64,000 nt of DNA from Salvia splendens. Taxonomy: Eukaryota; Streptophyta; Magnoliopsida; Lamiales; Lamiaceae. A program made the position numbers and the translations under genes. The notes under the pieces are model-generated. The model worked only from the letters and a program-made list of their open reading frames with translations. It was not told the origin of the DNA and ran no database searches. Where the stretch lies: the NCBI RefSeq assembly GCF_004379255.2, contig NC_056040.1:24750120-24814119 (forward strand), in the 5' to 3' direction. This document shows positions 10,901-23,020 of the stretch, piece by piece. The number at the start of each line of letters is the position of its first letter. Positions within the stretch are counted from its first letter, which is position 1.

Positions 10901-12687
10901 TGTATGCTCTTACGCAAATGCCTCATGATATCGCTCACGGCGCTGACTATAGCAACTGATGACTGGACCTTTGACATATGAGCAAGGACAGTGACGACCT
11001 GCACAATGTCAAGCTGTATCTCTGGTTGCTTAAGGACATTTTTGTGATCAAGATGCTTGACTAGTATAGACAGCAAAAAGTGTGAGTTTTGCCCTGCACA
11101 ATCAATGGTAGTCTGAATCAACGAGCATGAAATTATTTATCGAAAAAAACCGAGGATGGTATCAGACCAGAATCTTCCATCAACAACTGCACATCTTTGA
11201 GTACAGGTAAAGCGATCCCATCTTTGATAGGCCACATATTTCCATTATCAAAGTAACGGAACAAGGATTCCATAACCCGGCGCATGGTTGTCGCCTCTTT
11301 CCCAAGCGTCGCCATGTTGTGCAGGCAAACCCGAGACCAAAAGCACGGGTTCTTGGAGTCCTCCCTGAAGCAAACAACACATATTATAAAGTTGGATGCT
11401 AAGAAATTACTCTGCCACATTGAGATTTCCCTTATCATTCACAACCATTTTCCAAGAGGGAATCTTCGATACAATATTCCCCTCAGTTTTACTAACTTCT
11501 TCCACCCAACTTGTTTGGTTGGAATTCGAGTCCTTGCTTTCGCCTCTGTAATTTTCTAAGACTACCAAAACAATCTAAGCAATTGAAAATGATGAAGTTA
11601 AGTCAAATGAGACATAAAGATGACATAAAGAGAAAACACTCATTCTTACCTTATTGAATTCAGCTGAAATATGCGAGTTTTCGCCCATGAACCAAACCTG
11701 TACAAAACATGAACGTAAAGATAAAATAGTAAACTATTTATTGGCAGAACTTTGAGTTCAAAGGAGAATGATACCATAGCAGATAGAGTTTGCAGGCAAG
11801 CTGCCCTTAAATGTAGCACCTTGTCGTCTTCTCCAACATCTTGGGCAAGCTCGCATAGCCGTGGAATAAATCCATCTAAGGTAAACATGTACGTTCCATC
11901 ATTCTGTGGTGTAGCGAAAACGAGCTGAATCAGTAACCTAAACTAGAAAAGGGCATTTGAATAAAAACCACGTGACCTGACCTGATTATTAACGAAAACA
12001 AAGAGCGATTGGCATCCAATAAGTATAACGTCTTCGCTGTTTGGTTGATCCAGCAAGGTTTGAACAATAGTCATTAAACTATTCGCGAACAAAGGCCTGG
12101 AATACCACAAGTTGTAAAGGCAATAAATATATTCTTCCTCTCATATCTACATAAATCCAATAAGCACAAGTTCACTGACATACATTTGCTCACGGCACGA
12201 TGATATCAATTTCCTGTAAATACACATAACGATTTTCACAGCATGAAAGTTCTCGTTCCTCAATTCCCTGTAGCATTTTTGCTCTAGGGAGCTTGCAATC
12301 TGTAAATAGATAAAATGCAGGTTTAAAAAGTGAAAACCATTTGGTAGACTTGAGACAAGTATACCTTTGGTATTCGAAAAGGGTTTCGAACAGCGTATTC
12401 ACATAGCTTCCCAATCTTCCTATCATTAGGCTCTTCATCCTGCAAACAAAACCTTCTTGAGTTGAGCAAGTATATATGCATAAGGCCATCAATAAACAAT
12501 CCTTTCAAGAATGGCTTAACTAAACACAAAAAAATGTAACCTGTGACTTGGGAAAAATGTCTGAAATGAGCTTCTTGTATCTCTTGACAGGCTGTCTAGA
12601 CCTTGGACGCATAGAAGGGCAAAAGAAACAGAGGTTGCCACAAGCTGGCAAGACATGCCTCGAGACTACACCCGAAACAACGCCCAT
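7976..12687 (-). CDS. EFR3 / SEMI-ROLLED LEAF2-like ARM-repeat protein
   Basis: Nineteen coding exons encode about 1003 residues: complement(join(7976..8134, 8348..8566, 8635..8757, 8821..8958, 9049..9237, 9345..9472, 9742..9817, 9881..10030, 10115..10510, 10585..10734, 10801..11093, 11168..11364, 11411..11574, 11650..11697, 11775..11903, 11982..12096, 12184..12299, 12365..12439, 12541..12687)). The total is a multiple of three and phases agree at all junctions. The N-terminus MGVVSGVVSRHVLPACGNLC with FFCPS, then RQPVKRYKKLISDIFP, is the cysteine-plus-basic anchor typical of EFR3 proteins. The rest is a helical ARM/HEAT-like scaffold (DEEPNDRKIGKLCEYA, NDGTYMFTLDGFIPRLCELA, KNPCFWSRVCLHNMA). 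By homology, plant EFR3 proteins tether PI4-kinase alpha to the plasma membrane, and rice SRL2 affects leaf rolling. The intron at 10511-10584 uses a GC donor. Intron 8135-8347 holds a MITE. Confidence 0.92.
8203..8346. mobile_element. Stowaway-like MITE in an EFR3 intron, touching the splice donor
   Basis: TIRs CTCCCTCTGTCC...GGACAAGGGGAG-type ends flanked by TA, about 144 bp. It almost fills intron 8135-8347. Its right-hand TA supplies the T of the GT donor used by the exon ending at 8348. Confidence 0.75.
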
Positions 12688-13455
12688 ATTTACTAATTAC
12701 CTAAAAAAATCTAATCTTTTTAATCTCTACACTTGGAAATTTGAAAATGCTTTCTTTCCCTTCTGTAATCGGTTAGGAGAAGAAGGGAAAGGAAAGCAGG
12801 TAAGATCAAGATCAACCACCCACTTCTCTACCACCCTACACAAAATTCCTGTAATTAAAGAAATTAAGATTATGTGAAAATTAATTATACCTTCAGACCA
12901 ATGCCTGTAGAGAGCAGGCCAGAAGTCTGGTAACTCATCAAAATTTTGTGATTTCTAACAATGCAGCGCTTCAATAGCATCTCATCAAACTCGTCTCCCT
13001 CTCTCTCTCTATACAAAATGAACCCCATCTATGATAATTTTTCGAGTATCATAAACCATACCGCAAATAATTTTATTAAATACTAATTAATTGAAAAATC
13101 AGTTGAGCTGACAATAATAAAGATGATTGAGGTGCGAGTGTCATATTTCAACACTCGAAATCGCGACATGTTACGAACATATGATATGTTCAAGTTGTTA
13201 AAATAGTTGACACATATCTAAATGGGATAGTGATAACTGATAATCGGTAAATTGTATCATTACTACAAACCTTCCAATTATGATTTGGACAACTAGATTT
13301 CAAGATTTGACGTCAACACAACATCAGTCGGTTGATAATGTTTGATAATGTTGACGTTATTTGTTATTTGTTGACATAAAATCTTAGAGTTTGCGTTTGG
13401 TTACATCCTGATCTAAGTGATAACAAATGGAGTACCGATTAGAGGCCCAATTATT
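12688..13455. other. Upstream region of the EFR3-like gene
   Basis: Contains the presumed minus-strand 5' UTR and promoter. CT-rich tracts (ctctctctct near 13003) and an AT-rich stretch follow. I could not place a TATA box or transcription start with confidence. Confidence 0.4.
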
Positions 13456-13668
13456 TACTTCCTCCGTCACCTAAAAATAGTAACTCATTCTTTTTTGGTT
13501 CGTTACCTAAAAATAAAAACTTTCTATTGAAGGAAATTTCTTTTTCTCTAATGAGGGGAGACTCATTTTCCTCTAACACACTTTTCTTTCTACATCTCTA
13601 TTCTTTTTAATTCTACATTAAAACCCGGATGTTTCAAAAAATTGGTTTTTTAGGGGACGAATGGAGTA
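13456..13668. mobile_element. Stowaway-like MITE, family B
   Basis: Ends CTTCCTCCGTCACCTAAAAA and TTTTTTAGGGGACGAATGGAG, flanked by TA. The internal CCTAAAAATAG motif is shared with the MITE at 62206-62378, so these two form a second local family. Confidence 0.75.
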
Positions 13669-15622
13669 TTAAACATGAATGGTTGTTACTTGTTACTTGA
13701 ATCATAATTTTACTTCTTCTACATTTTGATTATTGGTGGCTTCATTTGATTCTAATATGCTTAGCTGGTTAAAAGTTTGGGAAACATTTTAGACAGTGAT
13801 ATACTAGTAATTCTAAGTTTCTATCTCTAAAGTTTGGTGATTGTATCACCCAATAATAGTATTTCAATTACAGAATAGAGACTTTTAAAATAAACTTCTC
13901 AGTCTAGTAGAATTACATAAAGAATGATGTTGTAAATAAACAAATAAATTCCTTCTGTGAGTGCTCCCTGATTTAGTTCCAACACTGTTGTTCTGATTGA
14001 TACCTTACTTTCTGCATTTCTTTTTAACAAAAATTTCAGATATATTTATAGTAATACTATGTAGTACTATTTATTTATTATATTAGTATTCGGCCATGTT
14101 AGTGTTTACCTTGAAAATTGTAAGTAGCCCTCAATAGGATAACTTCAAACAACAAAAATATAAATTTTATAAGGTCATAATTGTACAACTATTTGTTGCA
14201 GTATTTATGATAACAAAACAAAATAAAACAACATTAAAATAGGAAAGAAAAAAAAACACTCGACATGATCGTAGGGATGTCAGTCGGACGACTAAGCCCA
14301 ACGGGTTTCGATCAGTCCTACTTGAATTGTGGGCTAATCGGACTATAATTTTATCGAGTTTAAAATTTTCAATAACTCAAAATGTTCGGGTTACGAGGTA
14401 GTCCAACGGACTAATCGGGATAATATTCCCTTTAACGTTTCTTAAATCCGTGTCACCCAGAAATGAAACCTCTAATAACAGACGGATATGTTCTAAAAAA
14501 TAATACTACTACTCCTTTCTTGCACATAAAACATTTTGAAGGCATAAAACCAAAATAATCTCCATCAATGGATTATAACATATGCTTAAAATAAACATTA
14601 AACCTAAACTCCAAAGAATCAGATATTCATAATTTAACAACACAAACTGAATCAAGCCTATAGATGTAGAAACTAAATCGTAATGAGATAGATCGGTTGG
14701 AAGCAATGATCAGCGATCGGAATCTGTTCCATTCTCAAATTAAGCCGTGGAGTTATCCAATCACCGTCTCTTACCCTTTCACGACATCAAAGGAGAATAA
14801 CAAGCCTCACAAATAAGACTTCCTTTCTTTCTTTCATCCATGGAAGAAAGGGGCATAGTACTAAATTAAGAGTCAGGTGCTAACTATTTACCTCTATTTG
14901 TCAAGCTTGAAATTCTCCCCTGATTCGACCTGAAAAAGTAATAGGTGAAGATGATTTATAACTATTCCGCAGCTAAATAGGAGAATGGATCAGATCAGAT
15001 CAGATCAGATCGTCTTCAAGACTATTGCAATATTTTGTTGAAATTGAAATTGAGGTGAAAATTGGGCCTCTAATCAGATCAGATCGTCATCAAAAGAGGT
15101 GGTTTGATCTATTTTTCTGTCTTTAGGGCACTACCAATAGCTGTTGGCTAAAGAAATGTGTATTGATTGAGCTGTTTATTCATTGTTTTTACCTACATAA
15201 ATTTAAAAATAATATTTCCAAAAACATCTTTTAATGTGTAATTAAAAAAAACCGAAAACATAGTTATTTCCTCTATTTCCCAAAATTTGTCTTAGTTTTC
15301 AACTTTGGGATATCTCCCAAATTTTTGTCCATTTTACTTTAAAATTTTTTTAATAAAAATGAATAGTGTAGAGAAGGTGTTGACATATTTTGGGTACGGA
15401 GATCAGATTGTCCTCACAATCTACTGACTAAATTTTTCTTTCTACTTACTCACGTTCAACTAAAAAGAAAAGGTAAACATCTTGAATGAGACGGATGAGT
15501 AGTTAAAGTTGAGAGAGAGTGATGTAAGAGAAAATAGTGTACAGAATATTCTTATCTACATTAATCTCTCTCTCACATCAGTCGGAGCATTTCGAAAAAT
15601 GTCACACCGATTAGCTAACTAG
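13669..15622. other. AT-rich intergenic region with repeat debris
   Basis: No gene is recognised. At 14273 a hAT-like start (TAGGGATGTCA) opens a GC-richer piece ending near 14425. Right after it, at 14430-14490, comes what looks like the right end of a family A MITE. A short GATCA tandem run sits at 14990-15012, with a partial duplicate near 15072. The remainder is simple AT-rich spacer. Confidence 0.45.
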
Positions 15623-15856
15623 TATTCACTCCGTCCCAATTAAGTTGAGTCAAACTTTTGGGCACGGAGATTAAGAGATTGTGTTGAAAAATAAGAGAGA
15701 TGAATAAAGTATTAAAGATAAAGAAAGAGCAAAGTAGATGATGAAATAAAGTAAGAATGATTGTATATTTTACTTTTTCGTCAAAAAATGAAATAACTCA
15801 ACTTAATTGGTACATAAAAAAAATACGACTCAACTTAATTAGAACGGATGAAATAT
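15623..15856. mobile_element. Stowaway-like MITE (ACTCAACTTAATT family)
   Basis: Left end TTCACTCCGTCCCAATTAAG, right end CAACTTAATTAGAACGGATG. The internal inverted sequence GACTCAACTTAATT supports one element about 230 bp long. A related right end occurs near 41270-41315. Confidence 0.65.
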
Positions 15857-15882
15857 TATTTAGTGTCGATTTAGGTCTACAT

Positions 15883-16973
15883 TGTTGGGATCCTACTTAC
15901 TGGAATTACAAGAGATAAACAATACCGGGCGTAATACAACCCAAGAAGGAAGAACTGAAAACTGAAAATTACACGAAAGCCGAAACTGTCAAAGGAAATT
16001 AAACTTAGCCGAGTTGAGGAGGCCTCTTTCCGCAAGACGAGATACGCCCCGATAGTGCTCTCGGTTTGACGTGTCGTCCCCAAAGATAAAACGGCTACGT
16101 CTCTGGTGAAGCAGCACCGCAATCAACAAAGCTCCGGCGAACTGGAAGAGGAGAAGGCAGAGCTTCGGGAAAAAAGACAACGCAGAGAGAGTATGATGCT
16201 TGTGGGTATGTTCGTATGTTGTTCTATATCCTAATGCAAGGAATGACTAGCCTATTTATAGGCTTGGTCCACTGCGGGGGTCAACTCAGCCTTGATGGTT
16301 GTCATCATGGCTCATCATGGCGGGCTTGTAACTGCCGGCCGTTACGAGTTTGAAAGCTGGAGTGGTCGACGTTGAATCTAGACGTTGTACACGCCCTAGT
16401 TCAACCGTCACATGGGGACTTCGTGACTTGATCAAGACACTGGTCAAGCCATCGCTCAAGGCACATCAAGCCTAGTTGATCATGCTGCTGATCAAGGCGC
16501 AGCATGTCGAGTTGATCAGGTTGCTGCCCAAAACTAAGGTGGTCAAAAACATTAAGTCCGGATCCAGGGACAAGCCCAAGAACCAAGCCCAAAGTCCAAG
16601 GGCACGGGTCGGCTCGACGCGCGTGTGGGTTCTTTCACCCATCTTAGTCCACGATAATTACTAAGTGTAATAAGTCATTTAATAAATACACATTTAAATA
16701 TGTGTCGCATCTCCTATGTGGGATAAGTAACACTAGTTAATTACTCCCTACACTTTCAACTCATAGCTTTATCAAAAGCTACAATGTGACCAACTTTTAT
16801 CCACTATTTCTCACTCACCGGGAATCGGATTTGAGAAAGTTAATATACTACGGTCATCTACGCGGAACGTAGATCTACGCTATATCATTTAATTTCCAAA
16901 AATTAAATGTCTCGTCACATTTATTATTAGTCAAACTTCGTTGATCGGACATCTTAAATTCAAGATTCCAACA
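15883..16973. mobile_element. Solo LTR, 1.1 kb, with 5-bp target duplication
   Basis: Begins TGTTGGGATCCTACTTAC and ends GATTCCAACA, giving the TG...CA ends and the short inverted TGTTGG/CCAACA typical of LTR retrotransposons. TACAT flanks it on both sides (15878-15882 and 16974-16978), an exact 5-bp target duplication. With no internal coding region, primer site or second LTR, this is a solo LTR, presumably left by recombination between two LTRs. A diverged shorter relative is at 45475-46309. The copia/gypsy affiliation is unknown. Confidence 0.85.
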
Positions 16974-17159
16974 TACATGGCAATTGTATATGATGTGTAC
17001 AAAGTCATATAAAATTTAAAACTTTCTTTTCCCCAAATGCATTAATCATTTTCGAGACAAAAGACAACTTAAGGCTGAAGTGAATCCACGGATGCTGGCA
17101 AAGAAGAGCTGCAACAACGCCGGTCAAGCCAACACGGGCAAACAACACTGGTTGCCCAA

Positions 17160-17415
17160 TACTCCCTCCGTCCGCAAATAGGAGTTCTGTTTTGCCATTT
17201 TAGTCCTTCTGCGAACAGGAGTCTCGGTTCATAATTATCATAAATGGTAAAGAAGTCTAACATTCCACCAACTCATTCTACTTACATATCATTTAAAACT
17301 AATAAATACAAGTGAGATCCATATTCCACTAACTTTCTTCCATCCACTTTTCTTAATATTTCTTAAAATTCGTGTCGGAATGAAATGTGACTCCTATTCG
17401 CGGACGGAGGGAGTA
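17160..17415. mobile_element. Stowaway-like MITE, family A
   Basis: Near-perfect ends CTCCCTCCGTCCGCAAATAG and CTATTCGCGGACGGAGGGAG, flanked by TA, 256 bp. It is the best-preserved family A copy in the window. Confidence 0.9.
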
Positions 17416-17870
17416 CATTTTTGTGAGAGGTCAAAGTGTGTTTATGTTCAAAATAATCTCATTAACATTGATCTTCGAGGATGTCAAAACTACATGATGA
17501 TGAGATTGAGAAAGATGAGCGCTGCTGGAAGCAAGATGATCTCAAAGAGACGGGCAAACTATATGAATTCACTTCTCAGTAATTAGTGATTCAAGTTTTT
17601 TTTTGCATGTAGACATGGAATCATTTAAACAAGTTGTTACGGACTCAACTCCCACATCAGTTGTGAGAACAATTGCTGTGGGGATATGACTAAATAAGCT
17701 CTCTCTCCTAACAGACTAGTCTTTTGGGCTGAGTTTACATGTTTAATCTGTATGACAAGTGCAATAATGTTTTGTTTAATAATTTTGTCCTCTTAAAAAT
17801 AAGAATTTTTTAAAGAGAATGAGTTTTAATGCACAACTAAAAAAGTAAGAGAAAAATAGAAAGAAATTAA
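17416..17870. other. Spacer, no gene seen
   Basis: Non-coding. Contains an LTR-like phrase near 17640-17710 (ggactcaactcccacatc...) but no boundaries were found. Confidence 0.3.
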
Positions 17871-17874
17871 GGTA

Positions 17875-18420
17875 ATGTCAATTACTCTTGTGAGCCATTT
17901 CAAGTTGAGCAATGATCAAAAGCTGAAAACTGACCATGAGGTTAAGGAGAAGAGTGCAGTCTCTTATGCAAGCATCATTGGGAGTATAATATTACCATGG
18001 TGTGTACCAGGCCAGATGTGTCTCAAGCCATCGGTTTGGTCAGGCGATACATGGCTAATCATGGCCGAGAGCATTGGAGTGCTCTTAAATGGATCATGAG
18101 ATACTTGAAGGGATCGGCTGGTTATGGTCTTAGATTCAAGAGCAAGGATCGTCATGGAGAAGATGTCTTGCAAGTATATTGTGATTCGGCCTATGCCTCG
18201 AACAGAGACAATAATTAAGAAGTCTCAAAGTAGATACATCTTCAATCTTTAACCATTGAAGCCGAATATATAGCACCCACACAGGCAGCTAAGGAAGGGC
18301 TATGGTTTAAGGGGTAAGGGAAGACTTCGGTGTAAGGCAGGAAGTTGTTGAGAACAAATGTGATAGTAAGAGCGTTATATGTTTGTCGAAATATCAAGTA
18401 TTTCACGAGAGAAGTAAGCA
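17875..18420 (+). pseudogene. Ty1/copia RT-RNase H remnant
   Basis: Fragments of a copia polyprotein: SHFKLSNDQKLKTDHEVKEK, SAVSYASIIGS, MVCTRPDVSQAIGLVRRYMA, HWSALKWIMRYLKGS, YCDSAYASN, and near the end EAEYIA and VFHERSK. The order matches the intact copia at 28.8-32.8 kb (RT C-terminus then RNase H). Frame changes around 17990 and 18210 and missing codons show that it is dead. It stops at VFHERSK, where the repeat starting GTGGCGAAGCCACG begins at about 18422, so that repeat inserted into it. Confidence 0.85.
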
Positions 18421-18593
18421 GTGGCGAAGCCACGTTGGGGCCGGGGGGCCCCTGGTCCCCAAATCAATTTTGGTTTAACCTATATATTGTATGTGTAAAT
18501 ATATTATTAAATGTGAACTTGTTAGCCCAGTTGGTCAGGTACTGTGTCTTTTGTCTAAGTGGCCCGAGTTTGATTCCCCTTGGTGACGGTTTT

Positions 18594-21586
18594 TTTTTCC
18601 TCAAACACCATCACGGCGGGGGGTTAAGGCTGACCCCCAACCTGTCTATATAAAAAATCATCAAAAGATCATACATCAAGCCCAAAAGTGACTCGGTCCG
18701 CACGAGAGATACAAATCACAAGAGCTAACAAAGCTACTATGGTATCCTCACAGACCGGGTACTAACCATCTAACTAACGAGAAAACAAACAGACCAAAGC
18801 TACACATCAAAATAATAACAAGGATGATGGCCAAATGTTGGCCAAATCCAAAGGAAAACAAAATACCATAAATCAAAACCACGAACCATGTGAAGTAGTC
18901 ATCCATCTCGATATCTGAATCTGAAGTTCAGATAGCCCAACTGGTCCATCCTGACAAGCGACTTCAAATACCGAGGCGCTGAATCCGCATCAAAGAAGGT
19001 GATGGCAGGGGTTTGGACCCCCCTACCTGCCAGAAAATCTGCTGGCCGGTTTCCCTCTCGATAGATGTGAGAGAACATGACCTGCAGCTGTGAGATCAAA
19101 GTGCGAATGCGAGCCATGTGATGTCTCACATCCGCTGCTCCTCCGCGTCCTGAAGTAAACACTACGACCACTGCTGCTGCATCCATCTCGACCCAAACCT
19201 GCTAGGAGAACTGCATAGCCAGTGTCAACCCGTGAATAAGAGCTTAAAGCTCCGCCTCGAAGGCCGACCCAGCTACGAGAGGCGTACAAAAGGCCCCCAA
19301 GAGAGAACCATCTGAGCCACGAACCACTCCCCCACCGCCTGCCTGTCCCGTCGAGCTAGTAAAGGCCCCGTCGGTGTTCAACTTCACCCAAGGATCGTCG
19401 GGTGGATGCCAAAGCACTTGCAGGGACCTCAGAACTCGCCGGTGAGGAGGAATCAAAGGCATGAAGTCAACAGCCGGAGAGCAACCGTGCCAATGAATGG
19501 GGACTAGCACGCCCGCCGCTACCAAGATCCGCAGATGCCGAACAACCTGCCAAATAACATGTGAAGACCGAAAAGAAATGCCGCGGTGCTTGCAGCTATT
19601 CCTCTCCGTCCAGATAAACCAGTATACCAAACAGGGAATAATGAAGCTGATATGCAAGGCGGTGGCCCTGTGAGAGGACCTCCACCAAAAACCTAATCTA
19701 AGTGCAATATCAGTGCAGGTGTGAATGTGTGTGCTAAGGTAAGGGAACCAGCCATCGAAGTAATCCCAAGCCGATCTCGCCAGAGGACTGGACACAAACA
19801 AATGCTGAAACGACTCGACTGAAAAAGAAGAGACACAACACAGACACTTGGATGCAAGAGAGATACCACGGGCCTGAACATAACACTCAACAGGGAGCCT
19901 CTGGAGGAGGAGGCGCCAGATGAAGACAGAGATGGTAGGGGTCAGCCCAGCATTCCAAACCATGCGAAGTCCGAAATATCTAGGGGACCGTGTCCGGATA
20001 AGCTCCCAAGCTGAGGCCGTCGAGAACTCACCATCGCCAGTGAGGCTCCATCGCATCACATCCCGCCTGCCCACCTCAATCAGAACAACCCTGATAATAT
20101 CCAATACATACAAAGGCACACCATACAAAGCCAAAAAATCATGCAATTTTTCAATATGCCAAGTATGATCATGCCAAAATCTAGAGACCTCAGCGGCAGG
20201 AAGATCAGTCCCGGGCGGACAATAGGTCCTAAGGGGGCGATCCCCGACCCACACGTCGTCCCAGAAACTAATCCGCCCTTCGCCTAGGGACCACCTAATG
20301 AAACCATGAACCTGACCCCTAATGTCCGTGAGACGATGCCAGATAGGACTATCATGCACAGAGTAAGGAGAAATGAAAGCACGACCAGCATGGAAACAAT
20401 ACTTGCGCATGGTGAACTGCGCCCATAAAGAATCCTGCGCAAGAAATCTCCACCAGAGCTTGATGCTGAAGGCTTTGACGACCCCGCGGAAACGACGGAT
20501 GCCGAGGCCTCCCTCATCCAACGGCAAGCAAATCTTCTTCTTCCAGCTAACCCAGTGAATCTTTCTCTGCTCCCCAACCGTGCCCCAAAAGAACCGGGCC
20601 AAGATCTACTCCAACTCCCTCATCCAATACTCATACGGCTTCAGGACCTGGAAGATGTGAAGAGGGATGGTGACAAGGGTGCTCTTGATCAGAGCGAGGC
20701 GCCCTCCAAGAGAAAGTTGTCTGTGAGACCAGCTGTGAATCCGGTCCACCATCTTCTGTCGGATATCTAAAAGGTAGCCGGCCTTCAGCCCCCCCTTATA
20801 GATATGGACACCGAGGTAAGTGAAAGGGAGGAATCCCTGCTGGAATCCACTCACCTCTGCCACCTCAGCCGCCCAGGCGTCGAACTTCTCAAAGAGGTAG
20901 AAATGACTCTTTCCCCTGTTCACCATCTGACCCGACACGGCAGAATAGTGCTCAAGACAATGAACAAGCCTCTCCACGGACTGTCTGTGCGCCCTGACGA
21001 AAATGATTATGTCATCGGCATAAGACAAATGGGATATGGCCGGCGCGCGTCTAGCACATCTGCACTCCATATCGGGATGTGTGTCCACAAGCCTATTCAA
21101 GCTCCTCGAAAGATAATCTGCAGCAAGCACGAACAGCGACGGCGATAACAGATCTCCCTGGCGAAGTCCCCTCGTAGACTGAAAGAAACCTGCCGGAGCG
21201 CCGTTCACAAACACTGAGAACCAGCATGAAGAGATGCATCGGTCGACCATACTCACCCACCCCGGTGGGAATCCCATCCTCTCAAGCACCAGGAGGAGAA
21301 AAGGCCACTCCACTCGATCATAGGCCTTTGCCATATCTAGCTTGAGGGCCAGATTAGGCGAGTTTGCCTTCTTAATGAGCGACCTGCCGATGTCGTGAAT
21401 CAGTTCTTGAGCCAAGAGCACATTATCACTAAGCAAACGACCCTTTACAAAACCGCTCTGGTTCGGCGCCAAAACAAGAGGAAGCAGCGGCGCCGAACGC
21501 GATGTCAAGATCTTAGTGATGATCTTGTTGGTCACATTGCAAAGGCTAATCGGCTTGTACTCTGCCCAGGTCGCCGGGCTTGCCTT
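18594..21586 (-). mobile_element. 5'-truncated LINE (L1-type) with about 20-bp target duplication
   Basis: A non-LTR retrotransposon on the minus strand. The sequence TTCCCCTTGGTGACGGTTTT is present at 18574-18593 and again at 21587-21606, the long target duplication expected of target-primed reverse transcription. The T-run following the left copy is the poly(A) tail read from the other strand. The endonuclease and the first part of the reverse transcriptase are absent, consistent with 5' truncation. Confidence 0.9.
18899..21586 (-). pseudogene. LINE reverse transcriptase / zf-RVT / RNase H, disabled
   Basis: Reads from the truncated RT (WAEYKPISLCNVTNKIITKI, NQSGFVKGR, FVNGAPAGFFQSTRGLRQGD, and SYADDIIIF with the catalytic Asp pair), through a zinc-binding zf-RVT region (FIWRLLLQRLPVE, CLCC), to an RNase H domain (KLNTDGAF, GGGVVRG, VEMDAA, HIYREGNRPADFLA). 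The reading is broken by an in-frame TAG at 20606-20608, then a frameshift near 19244 and a further stop before VWVEMDAA. A plant L1-type LINE with C-terminal RNase H is the clear assignment. It cannot produce an active protein. Confidence 0.92.
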
Positions 21587-22108
21587 CTTCCCCTTGGTGA
21601 CGGTTTTCCTCTTTTATTTTCTCTACTTTGTATTTATACAATTTTTTTCCTCTTCTTTCTATTTATGCAACTTTTTTTTATTCTATTTCTGTTTATGCAG
21701 TATAATGTGTATATTTTAGTTTTTTCACTTTCTATTTTTTGGAACATAATTTCTATTTGTTGTCTTTTATACCATTAATTATGCTAATTTTAATTCTTTG
21801 TTATTTTGTAATTATTTTCTTTCATTATTATAATCATAATAAAAAAGATTAAAAATAATTATTGTATTCTATTTGTTATAAATTATATTTTCATTGATAT
21901 TTTCTATGGTGGCATTTAAACATCATAAAAAAATTATTTCCATCCATTATACTACCGTAAAAATTAAAAATATCAAATAATCGAACTTCTGACGTCATGA
22001 ACATCGAACAAATCCTATAACTATTAATAGTAATTTGAGCCCCCATCGTAAAACACAAATCCTATAATTCAATCTCGAGTTTCCGTGGACTTAGACTAAG
22101 GTCAAAAC

Positions 22109-23020
22109 CAATGTTTTAAAAACCGGACCGGATCGGCAGGTTCGACCGGTCGGACCGCGAACCGGTAGGTAGTCCGGCTGGTTCACCTCTTTAAACCACC
22201 ACTGCATTGAACCGCCATGAACCGGTGGAACCGGCTGGTCGGACCGGTTGGGCCGTGAACCGGAAACCGATTTTCTATTTTTTTTTCAAAATTTTTTAAA
22301 ATTTGTTGTTGGTAGAGGTTGAACTCATGACCTCTCTTCTAGTTAAGAAGACCTCTACCACTCCACCACATGGGTTCATTGAACAATTTGAATATTAATT
22401 ATTTTTATACATTAACCATTAATTTTATCTACAAAAACTAATAATTCATTTTAATTTTATTATTCTTTAATATAATTGTTAATTATAATATATATAATTA
22501 TCATCCTTTATATTTTAATGATGCTCTACTTACCACCTATATTATTATTAGTACCATATAAGATTCATTATTTACTATAAATAAATTTTTTATATTACAT
22601 ACTTAATTTATATACCCTAGCTATTGACATTAATGAATAATCTTATCTAAACTAACTAATAAGTACTTAATTCGTATTTAATTATATATTATTTTACGAA
22701 ATAAATTTTCTTAAATTAATATAAACATTATCTATTTTAATACATGAAATATTAAATTTTTTTATCTAGACTAACTAATATTAAATATATATATCTAAAT
22801 ATATTTACTAAATTTTAATATTATTTATATTTATACATCACTAATTATCTATAAGGTTTAATGTTTTGTGATATATTATTAATTGTAAATCATTTACTAA
22901 ATTTAATATTTTTTTATATATATTTGCAACAGTAAAACGGTTAAACCGGTGGTTCGACCGGTTGAACCGTGAACCAGTAACGTCGGCGGTTCACTTACTG
23001 GTCCGGTTTTTAAAACATTG
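22109..23020. mobile_element. Non-autonomous hAT-type element with 8-bp target duplication
   Basis: TIRs CAATGTTTTAAAAACCGGAC and the exact complement at the right end (GTCCGGTTTTTAAAACATTG). GTCAAAAC flanks both ends (22101-22108 and 23021-23028), an exact 8-bp duplication as made by hAT transposases. The subterminal regions are packed with ACCGG/CCGGT motifs. No transposase is present; the middle is AT-rich. At 22312-22372 the minus strand carries a tRNA-like segment (TGGTGGAGTGGTAGAGG, GAGTTCAACC). Confidence 0.9.

Larger units (their letters stand above)
18421..22040. repeat. GTGGCGAAGCCACG repeat family copy, interrupted by a LINE
   Basis: The left part (18421-18593) and right part (21587-about 22040) match in order the repeat at 44495-45362: the GCGAAGCCACGTTGG start, the RNA-polymerase-III-like box region, CTTTCTATTTTTTGGAA, and a GAACTTCTGA...ATCGAA end. 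The LINE at 18594-21586 splits it. At the break, TTAGCCCAGTTGG and GAGTTTGATTCC resemble the A and B boxes of a tRNA gene. I cannot name the superfamily. Confidence 0.65.

Noticed and set aside
12548..12877. 109-codon + strand frame
   Set aside because: Overlaps the first coding exon and upstream region of the EFR3-like gene in antisense; no homology recognised.
14690..14815. Frame reading ISDRNLFHSQIKPWSYPITV that recalls an HSP70 segment
   Set aside because: Only a loose spacing match (ISD...K.W); no other HSP70 block nearby, and the frame is short. Likely chance.
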